Source: a virus. Taken from it: a stretch of DNA of 64,000 nt. This document shows positions 1 through 7,941 of this stretch, piece by piece. The stretch spans positions 1 to 64,000 of the IMG/VR virus record IMGVR_UViG_3300045242_000006, one strand, 5' to 3'. Under the pieces are notes generated by a model that was not told the origin of the DNA, ran no database searches, and saw only the letters and a list, made by a program, of their open reading frames with translations. Each line of letters opens with the position of its first letter. Position 1 is the first letter of the stretch. Made by a program: the position numbers and the translations under genes.

Positions 1-129
1 TTTAAGTTCACTGTAAAACGCACTCTCTGCCCGTGACCGTACAATATATAATCCTTGGTCTGTCATAGGAATATTATTCATTAATATCAAACTGAACACG
101 TAACTTTGAATAGCTGATAATAGATTCAT
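1..129 (-). CDS. Unknown protein, partial (N-terminal 43 residues)
   Basis: A reading frame opens at the ATG at 129 and runs off the left edge. A very strong ribosome site (AAGGAGGGG) lies just upstream, and the start overlaps the stop of the upstream HNH-like gene (ATGA). The visible residues start MNLLSAIQSYVFSLI and show no motif I recognise. It is probably the last visible member of the leftward operon. Confidence 0.7.
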   Translation of the reverse strand, partial: MNLLSAIQSYVFSLILMNNIPMTDQGLYIVRSRAESAFYSELK

Positions 130-680
130 TTCCCCTCCTTCAACATTCGTGTGATTTGCTTTCTACGATCTTTAACAAGACGTGCAGGAACCTCACCCCT
201 TTGAGTGATCCATGATTTTACCTCAGTTGCGGTTCCTTTGCAAATGATAATTGCTTGTTTCTCGATAGCTGCATCTTCGTGTGACATACCTTGACGTTCA
301 GCTAGAGTTTTTATTTTGTGGCATGGCTTACACAGGAATGCCAAATCCTCTTTACGGACAAAGACAATCCCTTCGACAAACTTCTGGATGTCGCTGATCT
401 TTCTCAGTGAGTGTTCACCTGATTTATGGTCCACTTCCATATTCTTTAGGATGTGTTCCTTCTTGCAAATCTCACAAATGCCTCCCCAAACTTTAGGTCT
501 GCCTTTGCGTAGCTTCACATTGGGATTGACTATCATCACGCGAGCTTCTTTGACAAACTCAAGCTTTACTGGATTCTTACTCCAAAGGTAACGCCGGATT
601 CCGCCACGAATCCAGCTAAGATACATTGCCTCTGTCTTCCAAATATCAGGGTACTCTTCCCAAGGTTTATATTCACTCAT
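126..680 (-). CDS. HNH-type zinc-binding endonuclease-like protein
   Basis: A 184-residue protein. The ATG at 680 is preferred over a TTG two codons upstream because AAGGAG sits 7 bases before it. Two Cys-x2-Cys pairs (CEIC near residue 70, CKPCH near 117) flank an Asp-His pair (EVDHKSGEH near 85), the usual layout of an HNH/McrA-type nuclease with structural zinc. It could be a free-standing homing endonuclease or a packaging-type HNH protein; the neighbours are replication genes, which fits homing better. The start overlaps the upstream small gene. Substrate unknown. Confidence 0.6.
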   Translation of the reverse strand: MSEYKPWEEYPDIWKTEAMYLSWIRGGIRRYLWSKNPVKLEFVKEARVMIVNPNVKLRKGRPKVWGGICEICKKEHILKNMEVDHKSGEHSLRKISDIQKFVEGIVFVRKEDLAFLCKPCHKIKTLAERQGMSHEDAAIEKQAIIICKGTATEVKSWITQRGEVPARLVKDRRKQITRMLKEGK

Positions 681-891
681 TGTCAAGCTCCTTCAGCCGT
701 AATACACAAGCTTCAGTAAGTTTAACAATCACACCATTGGTTATAATGTCATAAGCGCGAAGCATTGGATCATCATAACCTAAGTACCAATATGCCCACG
801 CTACATATTGCCAAGCGAGGGGGCGGTGGACGTTGAAGTCACCGCCCGCCCACTCTTCTATAAACTCCCGTGGTGGTTCAATGCCAATCAC
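673..891 (-). CDS. Unknown small protein (72 aa)
   Basis: Starts with GTG at 891, overlapping the stop of the exonuclease gene, with no good ribosome site of its own, so it is probably made by translational coupling. It is acidic and rich in Trp and Tyr (HRPLAWQYVAWAYWYLGYDD). No family recognised. The tight overlaps on both sides argue that it is real. Confidence 0.6.
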   Translation of the reverse strand: MIGIEPPREFIEEWAGGDFNVHRPLAWQYVAWAYWYLGYDDPMLRAYDIITNGVIVKLTEACVLRLKELDNE

Positions 892-1922
892 AAGACACCC
901 AGCTTATCAAGCAGAGCAGCTACATCAATACGGTCATCTTCCCAACGCTGCATATGAGCACAGTCGAAATAGAGCTGCATGATTTCCACTGCATCCTTGT
1001 CTTGCATCTGTCCTGTGTGATCCATGTAGACAACACGCTCAGGATACCAAAGTTTATATTGATTGTAAAGGGCTGTCAAAGCTTCTTTGTCATTGGTGCT
1101 GTCTTTCAGGATGTTGAATGCTGCCACTTCACCGAAGGTAACACTCTTGCCAAGCTTGTCCTGTTCAATCTTCCATAGGTCACACCCATGATAGTTGTCC
1201 ACAGAGTCTCCATAGAGCGCTTGGAAGTAGAGCCACTTACGGCCAGTGCCCTTGATGCCCTTACCCTCTTTGTGCAGCTCACCGAAGCCATGGATGTAGA
1301 TTGGCTTGGTCATCTTCTGAGGGTTGAACAGCCAACCAGAGCATGCCAAGGCATCTTTGTCTTCAGTAACTTGGATGATCTTTGTTTTTGCAAGGTGCCC
1401 ATCATAGGCACGGATGGAAGATTTATCATCAACCTCTCTGTCATTGATAACAACTGCACCCAACTCTCCAATCATGTACGCACGTAACTCTTTGAGTTGA
1501 ATAGGGCGGATAGTATCTTCACGGTTCTCTTTGTAAGCCCCGCCGAGTTTACTCTTGCCAGCCCATTTACCGCACGTTGCAACATGAGTCATTGGAAGTG
1601 GAATCTTATCACGGAAGTTATTCACCCCGCTGATATAAATCTCGTTCTTACTCACTCCAAGACGTGTCTGGTATCCTTTCATCATTTCACGAATCAGACT
1701 CTTACCATAGCTAGAATGTCGTGGCTCTTGTACATCTGTGATTGTGTACATATCCTCAGTGTGAGGCGTGTCTTTAATGAAGGCACGGAACGCTGTACGA
1801 TTGTCCCAGTGCTCAATAACACCCTTCTCTATATGTTGCGTGCTGATTGTTTTGTCTTCATTTGCTGCTGCTGCTTTGTATGCAATACTGTCAGCGTCAA
1901 AGATTAGAATATCCTCGCTCAA
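888..1922 (-). CDS. 5'-3' exonuclease / flap endonuclease (PIN-FEN fold)
   Basis: A 344-residue protein. A TTG start at 1922 is chosen because GGAGG lies 7 bases upstream; an upstream in-frame TTG would place that ribosome site inside the gene. The N-terminus has the PIN-fold acidic motif (ILIFDADSIAYKA), internal acidic clusters (DREVDD, VTEDKDALA) bind metal, and YGDSVDNYHGC near residue 235 is the helix-three-turn-helix DNA-binding region of T7 gp6/T5 D15-type enzymes. Its role would be removal of RNA primers or resection during phage DNA replication, with the polymerase and helicase downstream. A confident family call. Confidence 0.88.
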   Translation of the reverse strand: MSEDILIFDADSIAYKAAAANEDKTISTQHIEKGVIEHWDNRTAFRAFIKDTPHTEDMYTITDVQEPRHSSYGKSLIREMMKGYQTRLGVSKNEIYISGVNNFRDKIPLPMTHVATCGKWAGKSKLGGAYKENREDTIRPIQLKELRAYMIGELGAVVINDREVDDKSSIRAYDGHLAKTKIIQVTEDKDALACSGWLFNPQKMTKPIYIHGFGELHKEGKGIKGTGRKWLYFQALYGDSVDNYHGCDLWKIEQDKLGKSVTFGEVAAFNILKDSTNDKEALTALYNQYKLWYPERVVYMDHTGQMQDKDAVEIMQLYFDCAHMQRWEDDRIDVAALLDKLGVL

Positions 1923-1941
1923 TTCGTTTCCTCCATAATGC

Positions 1942-1960
1942 AAAACGGCCCCGAAGGGCC
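1942..1960 (-). terminator. Rho-independent terminator
   Basis: On the minus strand GGCCC-TTCG-GGGCC is followed by GTTTTG, directly after the 95-residue gene that ends at 1979. A UUCG tetraloop caps five GC pairs. It separates that gene from the exonuclease operon. Confidence 0.7.
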
Positions 1961-1978
1961 ATGATGGTAGATCAATTA

Positions 1979-2266
1979 TTAATCATTGTAGCCTGTGAGA
2001 GTTTCAAACTTCTCTTTCAGAAGAGCAGACTTCTCAGTGAACTCTTCGTACTTGGCAGCCGCTTCAAGTTTGGCAGCACCGAATACAAGACCGATATCAG
2101 CAGCAGAAATACCCTTTGGATTGGTTTTCTTGTTGAATTTGTTATCTTTCTTGAGCTGAGCAATATCGTCAGCAAGGGCTAGTTGTTCGCCAACCAACTC
2201 TACTAGACGATCAAACAGTTCCTGTTCAGTCAGGTTAATGCGTTCTACAGTGGAAGCTTCGGACAT
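1979..2266 (-). CDS. Unknown coiled-coil protein (95 aa)
   Basis: Start ATG at 2266 with AAGGAG six bases upstream; a longer open frame upstream lacks a ribosome site. Sequence is charged and helical (LTEQELFDRLVELVGEQLA near the N-terminus, then Lys-rich stretches and KYEEFTEKSALLKEKFETL at the C-terminus). No enzyme motif. It follows the vWA gene by 10 bases and ends before a terminator, so it is the last gene of that unit. Confidence 0.75.
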   Translation of the reverse strand: MSEASTVERINLTEQELFDRLVELVGEQLALADDIAQLKKDNKFNKKTNPKGISAADIGLVFGAAKLEAAAKYEEFTEKSALLKEKFETLTGYND

Positions 2267-2276
2267 AATGTTCTCC

Positions 2277-2846
2277 TTATTGGGTACGATAGTTGGTTGT
2301 CGAGGCAGATGCTTGCAGGTAGGCATATTCCATACCAACACCATCAGCTACGAAACTACGGGTTGCACCTTTAGCAAAACCAAACGAAGCACCTACAGCC
2401 ACTTCGTCAATGTTAGCTGCGAGGAACACAACTTGGTAACCTTTGGCTTCAGCTAGCTTGACAAGCTCTTTAACTTGCTCTGGAGCATACTCACGGGAAG
2501 CGTTCTCATAACCATCAGTGAAGATGTTGATGATGGCCTTAGCAGGCGAGTCATCCAGAATGCGGGATAATGCGATACCAATGGCATCATTCATTGCAGT
2601 ACCACCACTTGGTGAGTAGGACGCTGTAGTCAGGTCAACTACATCAGTCAGTGGCTTATTCTCAAACACTGTCTTAATAGTGGAAGCGAAAGTGATCAGC
2701 GTGACATCAGCCTCACCTTCAATTTTCTTTTGATCAGCGATAGTGGTGTTGAAACCGCCGATAACATCTTGACGCAAGTGGCCCATCGAACCAGATTCAT
2801 CAAGTACAAATACGATCTTTACTGCTTCTTTATCCTTTACGATCAT
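2277..2846 (-). CDS. von Willebrand factor A (vWA) domain protein
   Basis: A 189-residue single vWA domain. The metal-dependent adhesion site is complete: FVLDESGSMG near residue 15 (DxSxS), a Thr in SGGTAMND near 87 and an Asp in FTDGYEN near 113. Start ATG at 2846 has GGAGG 7 bases upstream. Such proteins bind partners through Mg2+ and often work with MoxR or ubiquitin-like factors; none is adjacent. It lies in the replication operon behind a short membrane peptide gene. Function in the phage is unknown. Confidence 0.85.
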   Translation of the reverse strand: MIVKDKEAVKIVFVLDESGSMGHLRQDVIGGFNTTIADQKKIEGEADVTLITFASTIKTVFENKPLTDVVDLTTASYSPSGGTAMNDAIGIALSRILDDSPAKAIINIFTDGYENASREYAPEQVKELVKLAEAKGYQVVFLAANIDEVAVGASFGFAKGATRSFVADGVGMEYAYLQASASTTNYRTQ

Positions 2847-2848
2847 TC

Positions 2849-2968
2849 TCAATCCTCCAAAGCTGCTAATACTACAAGTAAGATGTACCAGCCAATGGAG
2901 ATATCAACTCCCGGTACAGCACAATCAATTATAACGCAAATCCAAAACAAGAGTGCGAACATACTCAT
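2849..2968 (-). CDS. Short single-pass membrane protein (39 aa)
   Basis: ATG at 2968 follows AAAGGAG by 6 bases, and the stop overlaps the ribosome site of the vWA gene. The product is almost entirely hydrophobic: MSMFALLFWICVII, then a break with a GVDIS turn, then IGWYILLVVLAAL. It may span the membrane once or hairpin. It is the first gene after a promoter at 2997-3025. Function unknown. Confidence 0.65.
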   Translation of the reverse strand: MSMFALLFWICVIIDCAVPGVDISIGWYILLVVLAALED

Positions 2969-2990
2969 GTGTTTCTCCTTTTAAAAGTGA

Positions 2991-3025
2991 GGGCACATCT
3001 TACAGACTGTGCCCTTTGGTGTCAA
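2991..3025 (-). promoter_or_regulatory. Promoter with flanking inverted repeat
   Basis: TTGACA (3025-3020), 17 bases, TAAGAT (3002-2997). Arms GGGCAC and GTGCCC flank the -10 region with 12 bases between them; the right arm touches the -10 hexamer. It drives the membrane peptide, vWA and coiled-coil genes. Confidence 0.75.
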
Positions 3026-3028
3026 CCC

Positions 3029-4072
3029 TTAAAATGGGACGTCATCATCGAAGTCATCATTCTCAGGCGCTGGTGCACTTGGAGCAATGCCAGCAGGTTT
3101 TACAGCTGCTTGGACAGGCGCTTGTGATTGTCCACCATTACCACCTTCCAATGCTTCCAACTCTGCCTTGATGATCGAATCTGGGAACTCATTCCCGTTC
3201 TCGTCAGTACGTGCAGCGTAGTTAATCGCACGCTTGATGTGGTTCTTAATGCACTGACGCAGTTGTTTAACTGCCTCTGCATCGTTAGCACCGCTACGTG
3301 GGAAGAAGTTAACACCATACAGTGTGCCTTCTGGAGCCTCTGGAAGCGGAATACCCTCTGGAACCATACCAACCAGTTTTACAGTTTCAGTGAAGTACTC
3401 AGTACCAGCTTTCTTGCCCGGTTTCATGAACACTTGAAACTGGAATTGTGCAACTTTGCCAAGCAACTCACCAATACGGTTCTTTGTGAACAAACCGTTT
3501 GCATCCAACAGACCACATGCATCAGCCAGTTTATGCAGACCGTTGTTCTTAGCGAACGCCCAAGTGGTTTTGTTACCCGGCAAATCATGCTTCATTTCCT
3601 TGATGTTGTAAGGAGACGCTACAATCTTGGTGTTGATACCCGGAAGAGTGAACTCACGGTTCAACAGCATACGCAGTGGTTGCGGGTTGCTGTTACCGAA
3701 GTATTTACCCTTGTCCACCATAACTTGTGGGAAGTCGATGGTGATGCACATTTGTTGGCAAGGCTTCTGAGGCCAGCATTTCAGACGTGCAGGCTTGCCT
3801 TTGTCGTCAACACCATCTTTGAAGTAGGTTGCAGGCTTTTCAGCGATTGCAGCAGCTTCAGCAGCAGCGTCACCCGTGAACACCTGCTCAGCATCGTCCA
3901 ACACCTGCTCACCAAGGTCGATGATACCAGAAATGATACCCGGAATAGAGCGAGCTTTTTCTTGGGTCTTTGCCATTTCAATGACGTGGCTATTCATGCC
4001 ATCCCAGTCAATCTCACGCTTATTGCCGCCGCCAGTGGTTTGCGAGTTAGTTGTAGTTACAAATTCAAACAT
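3029..4072 (-). CDS. Single-stranded DNA-binding-like protein with acidic C-terminal tail
   Basis: A 347-residue protein. The last 15 residues are acidic and end in DFDDDVPF, the same design as the bacterial SSB tip (DDDIPF) that recruits replication partners. A Pro/Ala/Gln-rich linker near residues 310-335 precedes the tail, again as in SSB. The central body (residues 100-290) is larger than an OB fold and I do not recognise its fold. Ribosome site AGGAG before the ATG is good. Position beside polymerase, helicase and exonuclease supports a replication role. Confidence 0.65.
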   Translation of the reverse strand: MFEFVTTTNSQTTGGGNKREIDWDGMNSHVIEMAKTQEKARSIPGIISGIIDLGEQVLDDAEQVFTGDAAAEAAAIAEKPATYFKDGVDDKGKPARLKCWPQKPCQQMCITIDFPQVMVDKGKYFGNSNPQPLRMLLNREFTLPGINTKIVASPYNIKEMKHDLPGNKTTWAFAKNNGLHKLADACGLLDANGLFTKNRIGELLGKVAQFQFQVFMKPGKKAGTEYFTETVKLVGMVPEGIPLPEAPEGTLYGVNFFPRSGANDAEAVKQLRQCIKNHIKRAINYAARTDENGNEFPDSIIKAELEALEGGNGGQSQAPVQAAVKPAGIAPSAPAPENDDFDDDVPF

Positions 4073-4161
4073 TATATATCTCCTATCTTAAAACCCATTA
4101 TTGGGCGATGTGGGGCCACTCGACCCCGTTACGTTAACCTGTGCTTGTGCACAGCATCAGA
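4073..4161 (-). other. Leader of the SSB-like gene with three small hairpins
   Basis: On the minus strand CTGTGC-ACAA-GCACAG (4154-4139), GGGG...CCCC (4126-4111) and CCCA-ATAA-TGGG (4104-4093) follow each other before the ribosome site. No ORF is present. It could be an RNA element for translational control of the binding protein or a weak terminator; only the pairing is seen. Confidence 0.4.
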
Positions 4162-4593
4162 TCAGCGAATTTCCTTTACAGCGGCATATTGGAAGATGCG
4201 AACACCTTTCTTCTTGCCACCATAAACAGATTTCATCTCACGTGCAGTGTCACGTTCGTGAGTAGTGTACAAAACTTGGTCATGCTTATTAAGGATGGCA
4301 TAGATTACCTTAGTTGGTAGGGTGGTGTCAACCTCTTTCTCAGGCTCTTTACGAAGAACAATCATTTTCACAGTATCTTCAACAGCTTCAGTTTTAAACA
4401 TCTCGTAGTGGGATGCTTTCAACCAAGAATTGGTGCCATTCTGGTCTTCGAAGAGTTCCCAAATCGGGTTGAGGTCGTAGACCCTTCCAGTTGCAGTCAC
4501 AACAGTACCGTGGTTAAATGAGTGATAGTCACCATTACCAGCAGTTGGGCCACCGCCAATTATCACTACCTTTGTACCTTTCACGTGTGCCAT
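4162..4593 (-). CDS. Unknown protein (143 aa)
   Basis: Starts at the ATG at 4593 with GGAGG 6 bases upstream; the ribosome site overlaps the end of the upstream gene. The N-terminal half (MAHVKGTKVVIIGGGPTAG) looks like a small beta-rich or SH3-like domain rather than a true Rossmann fold, because the glycine run is not followed by a dinucleotide motif. The C-terminus is basic (KKKGVRIFQYAAVKEIR). No function assigned. Confidence 0.75.
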   Translation of the reverse strand: MAHVKGTKVVIIGGGPTAGNGDYHSFNHGTVVTATGRVYDLNPIWELFEDQNGTNSWLKASHYEMFKTEAVEDTVKMIVLRKEPEKEVDTTLPTKVIYAILNKHDQVLYTTHERDTAREMKSVYGGKKKGVRIFQYAAVKEIR

Positions 4594-4594
4594 T

Positions 4595-4777
4595 TTAATC
4601 CTCCTTTGTATCAATAATTAACTCAACTTGCTCATCAGTGAGACGTTGTTGAATACCTTTGTCATTCACGTAGATGTAAGTGTCGAGAATCTGAGCACTA
4701 CTCACACGCTTGACAATCTCTCCAAGTGCGTACATATGGTAGCCAGATTTGCTGACCACCTTGTATTTGTCTGTCAC
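4595..4777 (-). CDS. Unknown small protein (60 aa)
   Basis: GTG start at 4777 overlaps the stop of the upstream gene (GTGA), so translation is probably coupled. Contains a short charged stretch YVNDKGIQQRLTDEQVELI. No family recognised. Confidence 0.65.
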   Translation of the reverse strand: MTDKYKVVSKSGYHMYALGEIVKRVSSAQILDTYIYVNDKGIQQRLTDEQVELIIDTKED

Positions 4778-5055
4778 GACAGCAGATCAGCGAAACGACC
4801 TTTGATTCGTTCCAGACGGGAATGCGACTCAGTGGCAGATTCTAACAGTTTGGTACGCTTCTCGATTTCAGCTTCGTGGTCAGCCTTCTGAGCTGCGATT
4901 GCCGCTTGAGCTTCTTCAAGTTTGGTTTGTGCATCTGTAAAGCCTTGGAGAGCATCCTTTACCAGTTGGTCTGGCGTCTTAGTTTCCCTCTTACCGAAGA
5001 AGCCAGTGATGTCGAAAGCGGAAGTACCTACAGTTGGTTCGTTACGGGTAGTCAT
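4774..5055 (-). CDS. Unknown coiled-coil protein (93 aa)
   Basis: ATG at 5055 after TGGAGG. Residues 30-93 form a long heptad-like helix (TKLEEAQAAIAAQKADHEAE and on), after a short N-terminal segment with FDITGFFGKRET. Likely oligomeric or an adaptor; role unknown. Confidence 0.75.
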   Translation of the reverse strand: MTTRNEPTVGTSAFDITGFFGKRETKTPDQLVKDALQGFTDAQTKLEEAQAAIAAQKADHEAEIEKRTKLLESATESHSRLERIKGRFADLLS

Positions 5056-5078
5056 GTTATTTCCTCCAGTGTGTTTGA

Positions 5079-5333
5079 TTAAATCAACCAGCCGTCTTCG
5101 GCAGTATAAATAGTGTGAGCTGAGCTGTCTGCCATTTCATGGGCATACATCGAAAGATCCACCTCAACCCCGTGTACATTACCAGTGGTAACCTCTTCGT
5201 TGAAGTTTCTCTTAATTCCAGCATCATTGCCACCCCAAGCGTGATAAGTGAATGGTACACAAATACCACCACCAATGTCAAGGATCGTGGTGTCGGTTGC
5301 TGGGCTTACTACAATTCGGAGTACCTTGCTCAT
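5079..5333 (-). CDS. Unknown small protein (84 aa)
   Basis: ATG at 5333 preceded by AAGGGAG. A beta-rich start (SKVLRIVVSPATDTTILDIG) followed by acidic residues. No recognisable motif. Confidence 0.7.
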   Translation of the reverse strand: MSKVLRIVVSPATDTTILDIGGGICVPFTYHAWGGNDAGIKRNFNEEVTTGNVHGVEVDLSMYAHEMADSSAHTIYTAEDGWLI

Positions 5334-5348
5334 TGTGTTCTCCCTTGA

Positions 5349-5534
5349 TTAACTTGGTTTGGTATCTTCTGGCATCATTTCCATGACCCAGTTTAAGATA
5401 GATTGTTGTGCTTTTCGATGAACCCGGCCATCAGCAAAAGGGTCCATGCCAAATGGACACTCCATTGGGTTGTCAAGCTTCTTGATTTGAGTCTCAATCA
5501 AATCCTTAAACTCTTTCATTTCATACTCAGCCAT
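5349..5534 (-). CDS. Unknown small protein (61 aa)
   Basis: The ATG at 5534 has CGGAGC 6 bases upstream and gives MAEYEMKEFKDLIETQIKKL; a longer frame from 5576 would run through the promoter region and is not used. Contains a CPFGMDPFADG loop. No family recognised. First gene after the promoter at 5564-5592. Confidence 0.65.
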   Translation of the reverse strand: MAEYEMKEFKDLIETQIKKLDNPMECPFGMDPFADGRVHRKAQQSILNWVMEMMPEDTKPS

Positions 5535-5563
5535 GTGTAGCTCCGTTGTGTTTGATATGGAGA

Positions 5564-5592
5564 ATTGTAGAGACATCCTTGTCCATTGTCAA
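5564..5592 (-). promoter_or_regulatory. Sigma-70-like promoter
   Basis: TTGACA (5592-5587), 17 bases, TACAAT (5569-5564), between the DNA polymerase gene and the next small gene. Confidence 0.75.
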
Positions 5593-5605
5593 CCCCTATT
5601 TTCAA

Positions 5606-7867
5606 TCAATGAATGTCGCTGTAACGTGAGCCAAATTGTGTATCACAGTCCAGCATACGACGAAGACCGTAGTCTGTATTCACCTTGTTAACAGCGTCCT
5701 TGATGATCTTGGCAATCGCTGCACGGTTCTTCTCGCTGTCACCCATACAGATAATGCATTCATCGTGGAACGAGCCAGAGAGTGTCTTACGACCAAAGAC
5801 TTTTACCATTTCAGTGAGGATGTTGTCAACCCACATATCAAAGAAATACGATCCTGTCCCTTGAGCTAACGTCGAGAATCGGTCAGCCTCAGAACGCAAG
5901 CTGTAGCAGAAACCGTTCACAGGGTTAATCAGCCACTTGTTTCCGCGACTATCCTTAAACACCACCTGTTCTTCTGCAATAGCCTTTACAGACCAGTTCA
6001 ACTCCCAGTAAGCCGTGTGTAACATCTTACCCGTCTCAAGGTCTACGCCAGCAGCTTGAGCGATCTTAGCAGCACCAGCATTGTACACAGAGGCGTAGTT
6101 TGTAGTCTTACCATCCTTACGACCTTTCTTAACGTGAGCAGGATGCTTACCTTTTGGGTTAGCTTTAAAAGCATCAAACTCTTCCTGACTAATCATCATG
6201 GCTGTCAACGCCATAAGGATGTGCGGATCGAAGTCTGGAGCCTGCATTGTTGCTACATACGCTGGGTCATGAGGCAACATAAAGTGGTGCTTCACACGGT
6301 CTTCAAGAGACGACATGTCAGAGCCCACAAGGATACGTTTCAACCCTGCAATCAAACTACCACGAATATCATAACCATAGGGCTTGTCAACACCCGGAAG
6401 GTTAACCAGTTCCCGGTGCTTCACTCGTAGCGTGTTTGTAAATCCACCAATACGAGCCTTCAACCACTTGTCATCTTCCATGTCACGGAAGAACCCCAGA
6501 AGCACGTTACGACGGTTCTCTGCCACCTTATAGTCAGCGTACACCTTAATCGCTGGAACCTCTTCAGCGAGGTCAAGGAGGCTGTGGCATAGCTCTTTAC
6601 CATCGTCACCACCTACAGAGATTTGTGGAATAGCTCTCTCTGCTGGACGTGCAAGCTTCCAACGTTCCCATTGCTGGTGGCTGGCTTTACCTTGTGGTTT
6701 GCTATTGACCCAAGCTTCAAATGCAACATCATCTTTTTCATACTTGAACGTTTGAGGAACCCAGCCTTTTGAGAACAAGAAGTCTTTAACCTGCACAGGA
6801 CTCCCCGGATTAGGCTCTTCATTCTTGTTCCATACACGGTAGAACGGGTTACCGAATTCGTCATTGCCGTCTTCTGGTTCAACATACACCATGACAGCAC
6901 CAGTCTCAGGGTCTTTCTCACCCTCAGTTAGCTGCCTCATTGTCTCATCCCACTTAACCCAGTGGGCGTTACGATCCCCGTTCTTTTTGAATGGGTCAGC
7001 CTTTGGTTGGCTCTTCTTTGTGTATTTAGGAACCAACGGCATAACTGCTGCCAAGCCTTGGCGAGCTTCCAATACAATCCCTTCCAACTTATCTAGAGCT
7101 TGACGACAATGGTCTACGTCCACTTCCCAGCGTGTAGCTTCTTGTAGAGCGGCACAATCCATCTTAAACATCAAGAATGTAAGAATACTATCAATCGCTT
7201 GATCAACTGTGCGTTCTTTCATGTCGTCGATTGGAATCCACTCATCAGCAGAGATGCGAGTCCCACCAACACGAAGGGTTGTTACATTGCCTTTCTTGTC
7301 TTCAATTCGTTGACCGTTGGTGATCAAGTCTTGAGCTGTCGAGTACATATCGATCAGACGTTCCATGTGGTCTAGCCACAAAGCTGTGTTGATCTTAACG
7401 TCCTCCTGACAGCGGTTTTGCATACGATCGAGGAACTCCGCAAGGGTTTCCTCTTCGCCTTGTTCCCAACTATCAATTGGTGGTTTGGCGATACCGTAGT
7501 CATCAAAGAAGCTATCTAAACCATGGACATTACGCTCAGGGCTCAGATACCATGATAAGGCTAGTGTATCAATGACCATCAGGTCATTCAGGTTGAGCCC
7601 TAATACCTTGTTCACAAACCGCACATCAAATCCGATACCGTTGTGCATCACAATTGGTATTTTCTTGTCAATGTGGTATTGGAAAAACTTGGCTACACGC
7701 TCTTTATAGTTCTTGTCATCACGGCGGATGGTGAACACCTTAGATAGATCACCGTTCATTTCACGAATCTGGTAAGACATTACATGCATTTGTGTGCATG
7801 TTGGCAGCAGCCCGTCACCTTCAAAGTCGCAAATGCTTGCTTGGCGCCAGTTTGTAATCTGTTTCAT
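5606..7867 (-). CDS. DNA polymerase, family A (T7 gp5-like)
   Basis: A 753-residue replicative polymerase. The N-terminal 3'-5' proofreading domain starts ICDFEGDG (catalytic Asp and Glu near residue 12) and continues with VMHNGIGFDVRF near 85. The polymerase palm and fingers follow: motif A GSDMSSLEDR near 515, motif B around KTTNYASVYNAGAAKIA near 590 and motif C GSFHDECI near 700 with the HDE triad. Size matches T7-type enzymes. Start ATG at 7867 has AAGGAG 6 bases upstream. The promoter at 7895 serves it. It should act with the primase-helicase upstream. Confidence 0.95.
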   Translation of the reverse strand: MKQITNWRQASICDFEGDGLLPTCTQMHVMSYQIREMNGDLSKVFTIRRDDKNYKERVAKFFQYHIDKKIPIVMHNGIGFDVRFVNKVLGLNLNDLMVIDTLALSWYLSPERNVHGLDSFFDDYGIAKPPIDSWEQGEEETLAEFLDRMQNRCQEDVKINTALWLDHMERLIDMYSTAQDLITNGQRIEDKKGNVTTLRVGGTRISADEWIPIDDMKERTVDQAIDSILTFLMFKMDCAALQEATRWEVDVDHCRQALDKLEGIVLEARQGLAAVMPLVPKYTKKSQPKADPFKKNGDRNAHWVKWDETMRQLTEGEKDPETGAVMVYVEPEDGNDEFGNPFYRVWNKNEEPNPGSPVQVKDFLFSKGWVPQTFKYEKDDVAFEAWVNSKPQGKASHQQWERWKLARPAERAIPQISVGGDDGKELCHSLLDLAEEVPAIKVYADYKVAENRRNVLLGFFRDMEDDKWLKARIGGFTNTLRVKHRELVNLPGVDKPYGYDIRGSLIAGLKRILVGSDMSSLEDRVKHHFMLPHDPAYVATMQAPDFDPHILMALTAMMISQEEFDAFKANPKGKHPAHVKKGRKDGKTTNYASVYNAGAAKIAQAAGVDLETGKMLHTAYWELNWSVKAIAEEQVVFKDSRGNKWLINPVNGFCYSLRSEADRFSTLAQGTGSYFFDMWVDNILTEMVKVFGRKTLSGSFHDECIICMGDSEKNRAAIAKIIKDAVNKVNTDYGLRRMLDCDTQFGSRYSDIH

Positions 7868-7894
7868 GTAGCTCTCCTTTAAACGACGAAAGGG

Positions 7895-7923
7895 ATCATA
7901 CCTAAGCACAATCCCCTTGTCAA
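7895..7923 (-). promoter_or_regulatory. Promoter of the DNA polymerase gene
   Basis: TTGACA (7923-7918), 17 bases, TATGAT (7900-7895). GGGAT and ATCCC arms flank the -10 box with 14 bases between. Confidence 0.75.
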
Positions 7924-7941
7924 TCAGCTATTTAGTGGTCA

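Noticed and set aside
3128-4225. 365-codon plus-strand frame opposite the SSB-like gene
   Set aside because: Antisense shadow with no ribosome site; the minus-strand frame has the SSB tail and a good start.
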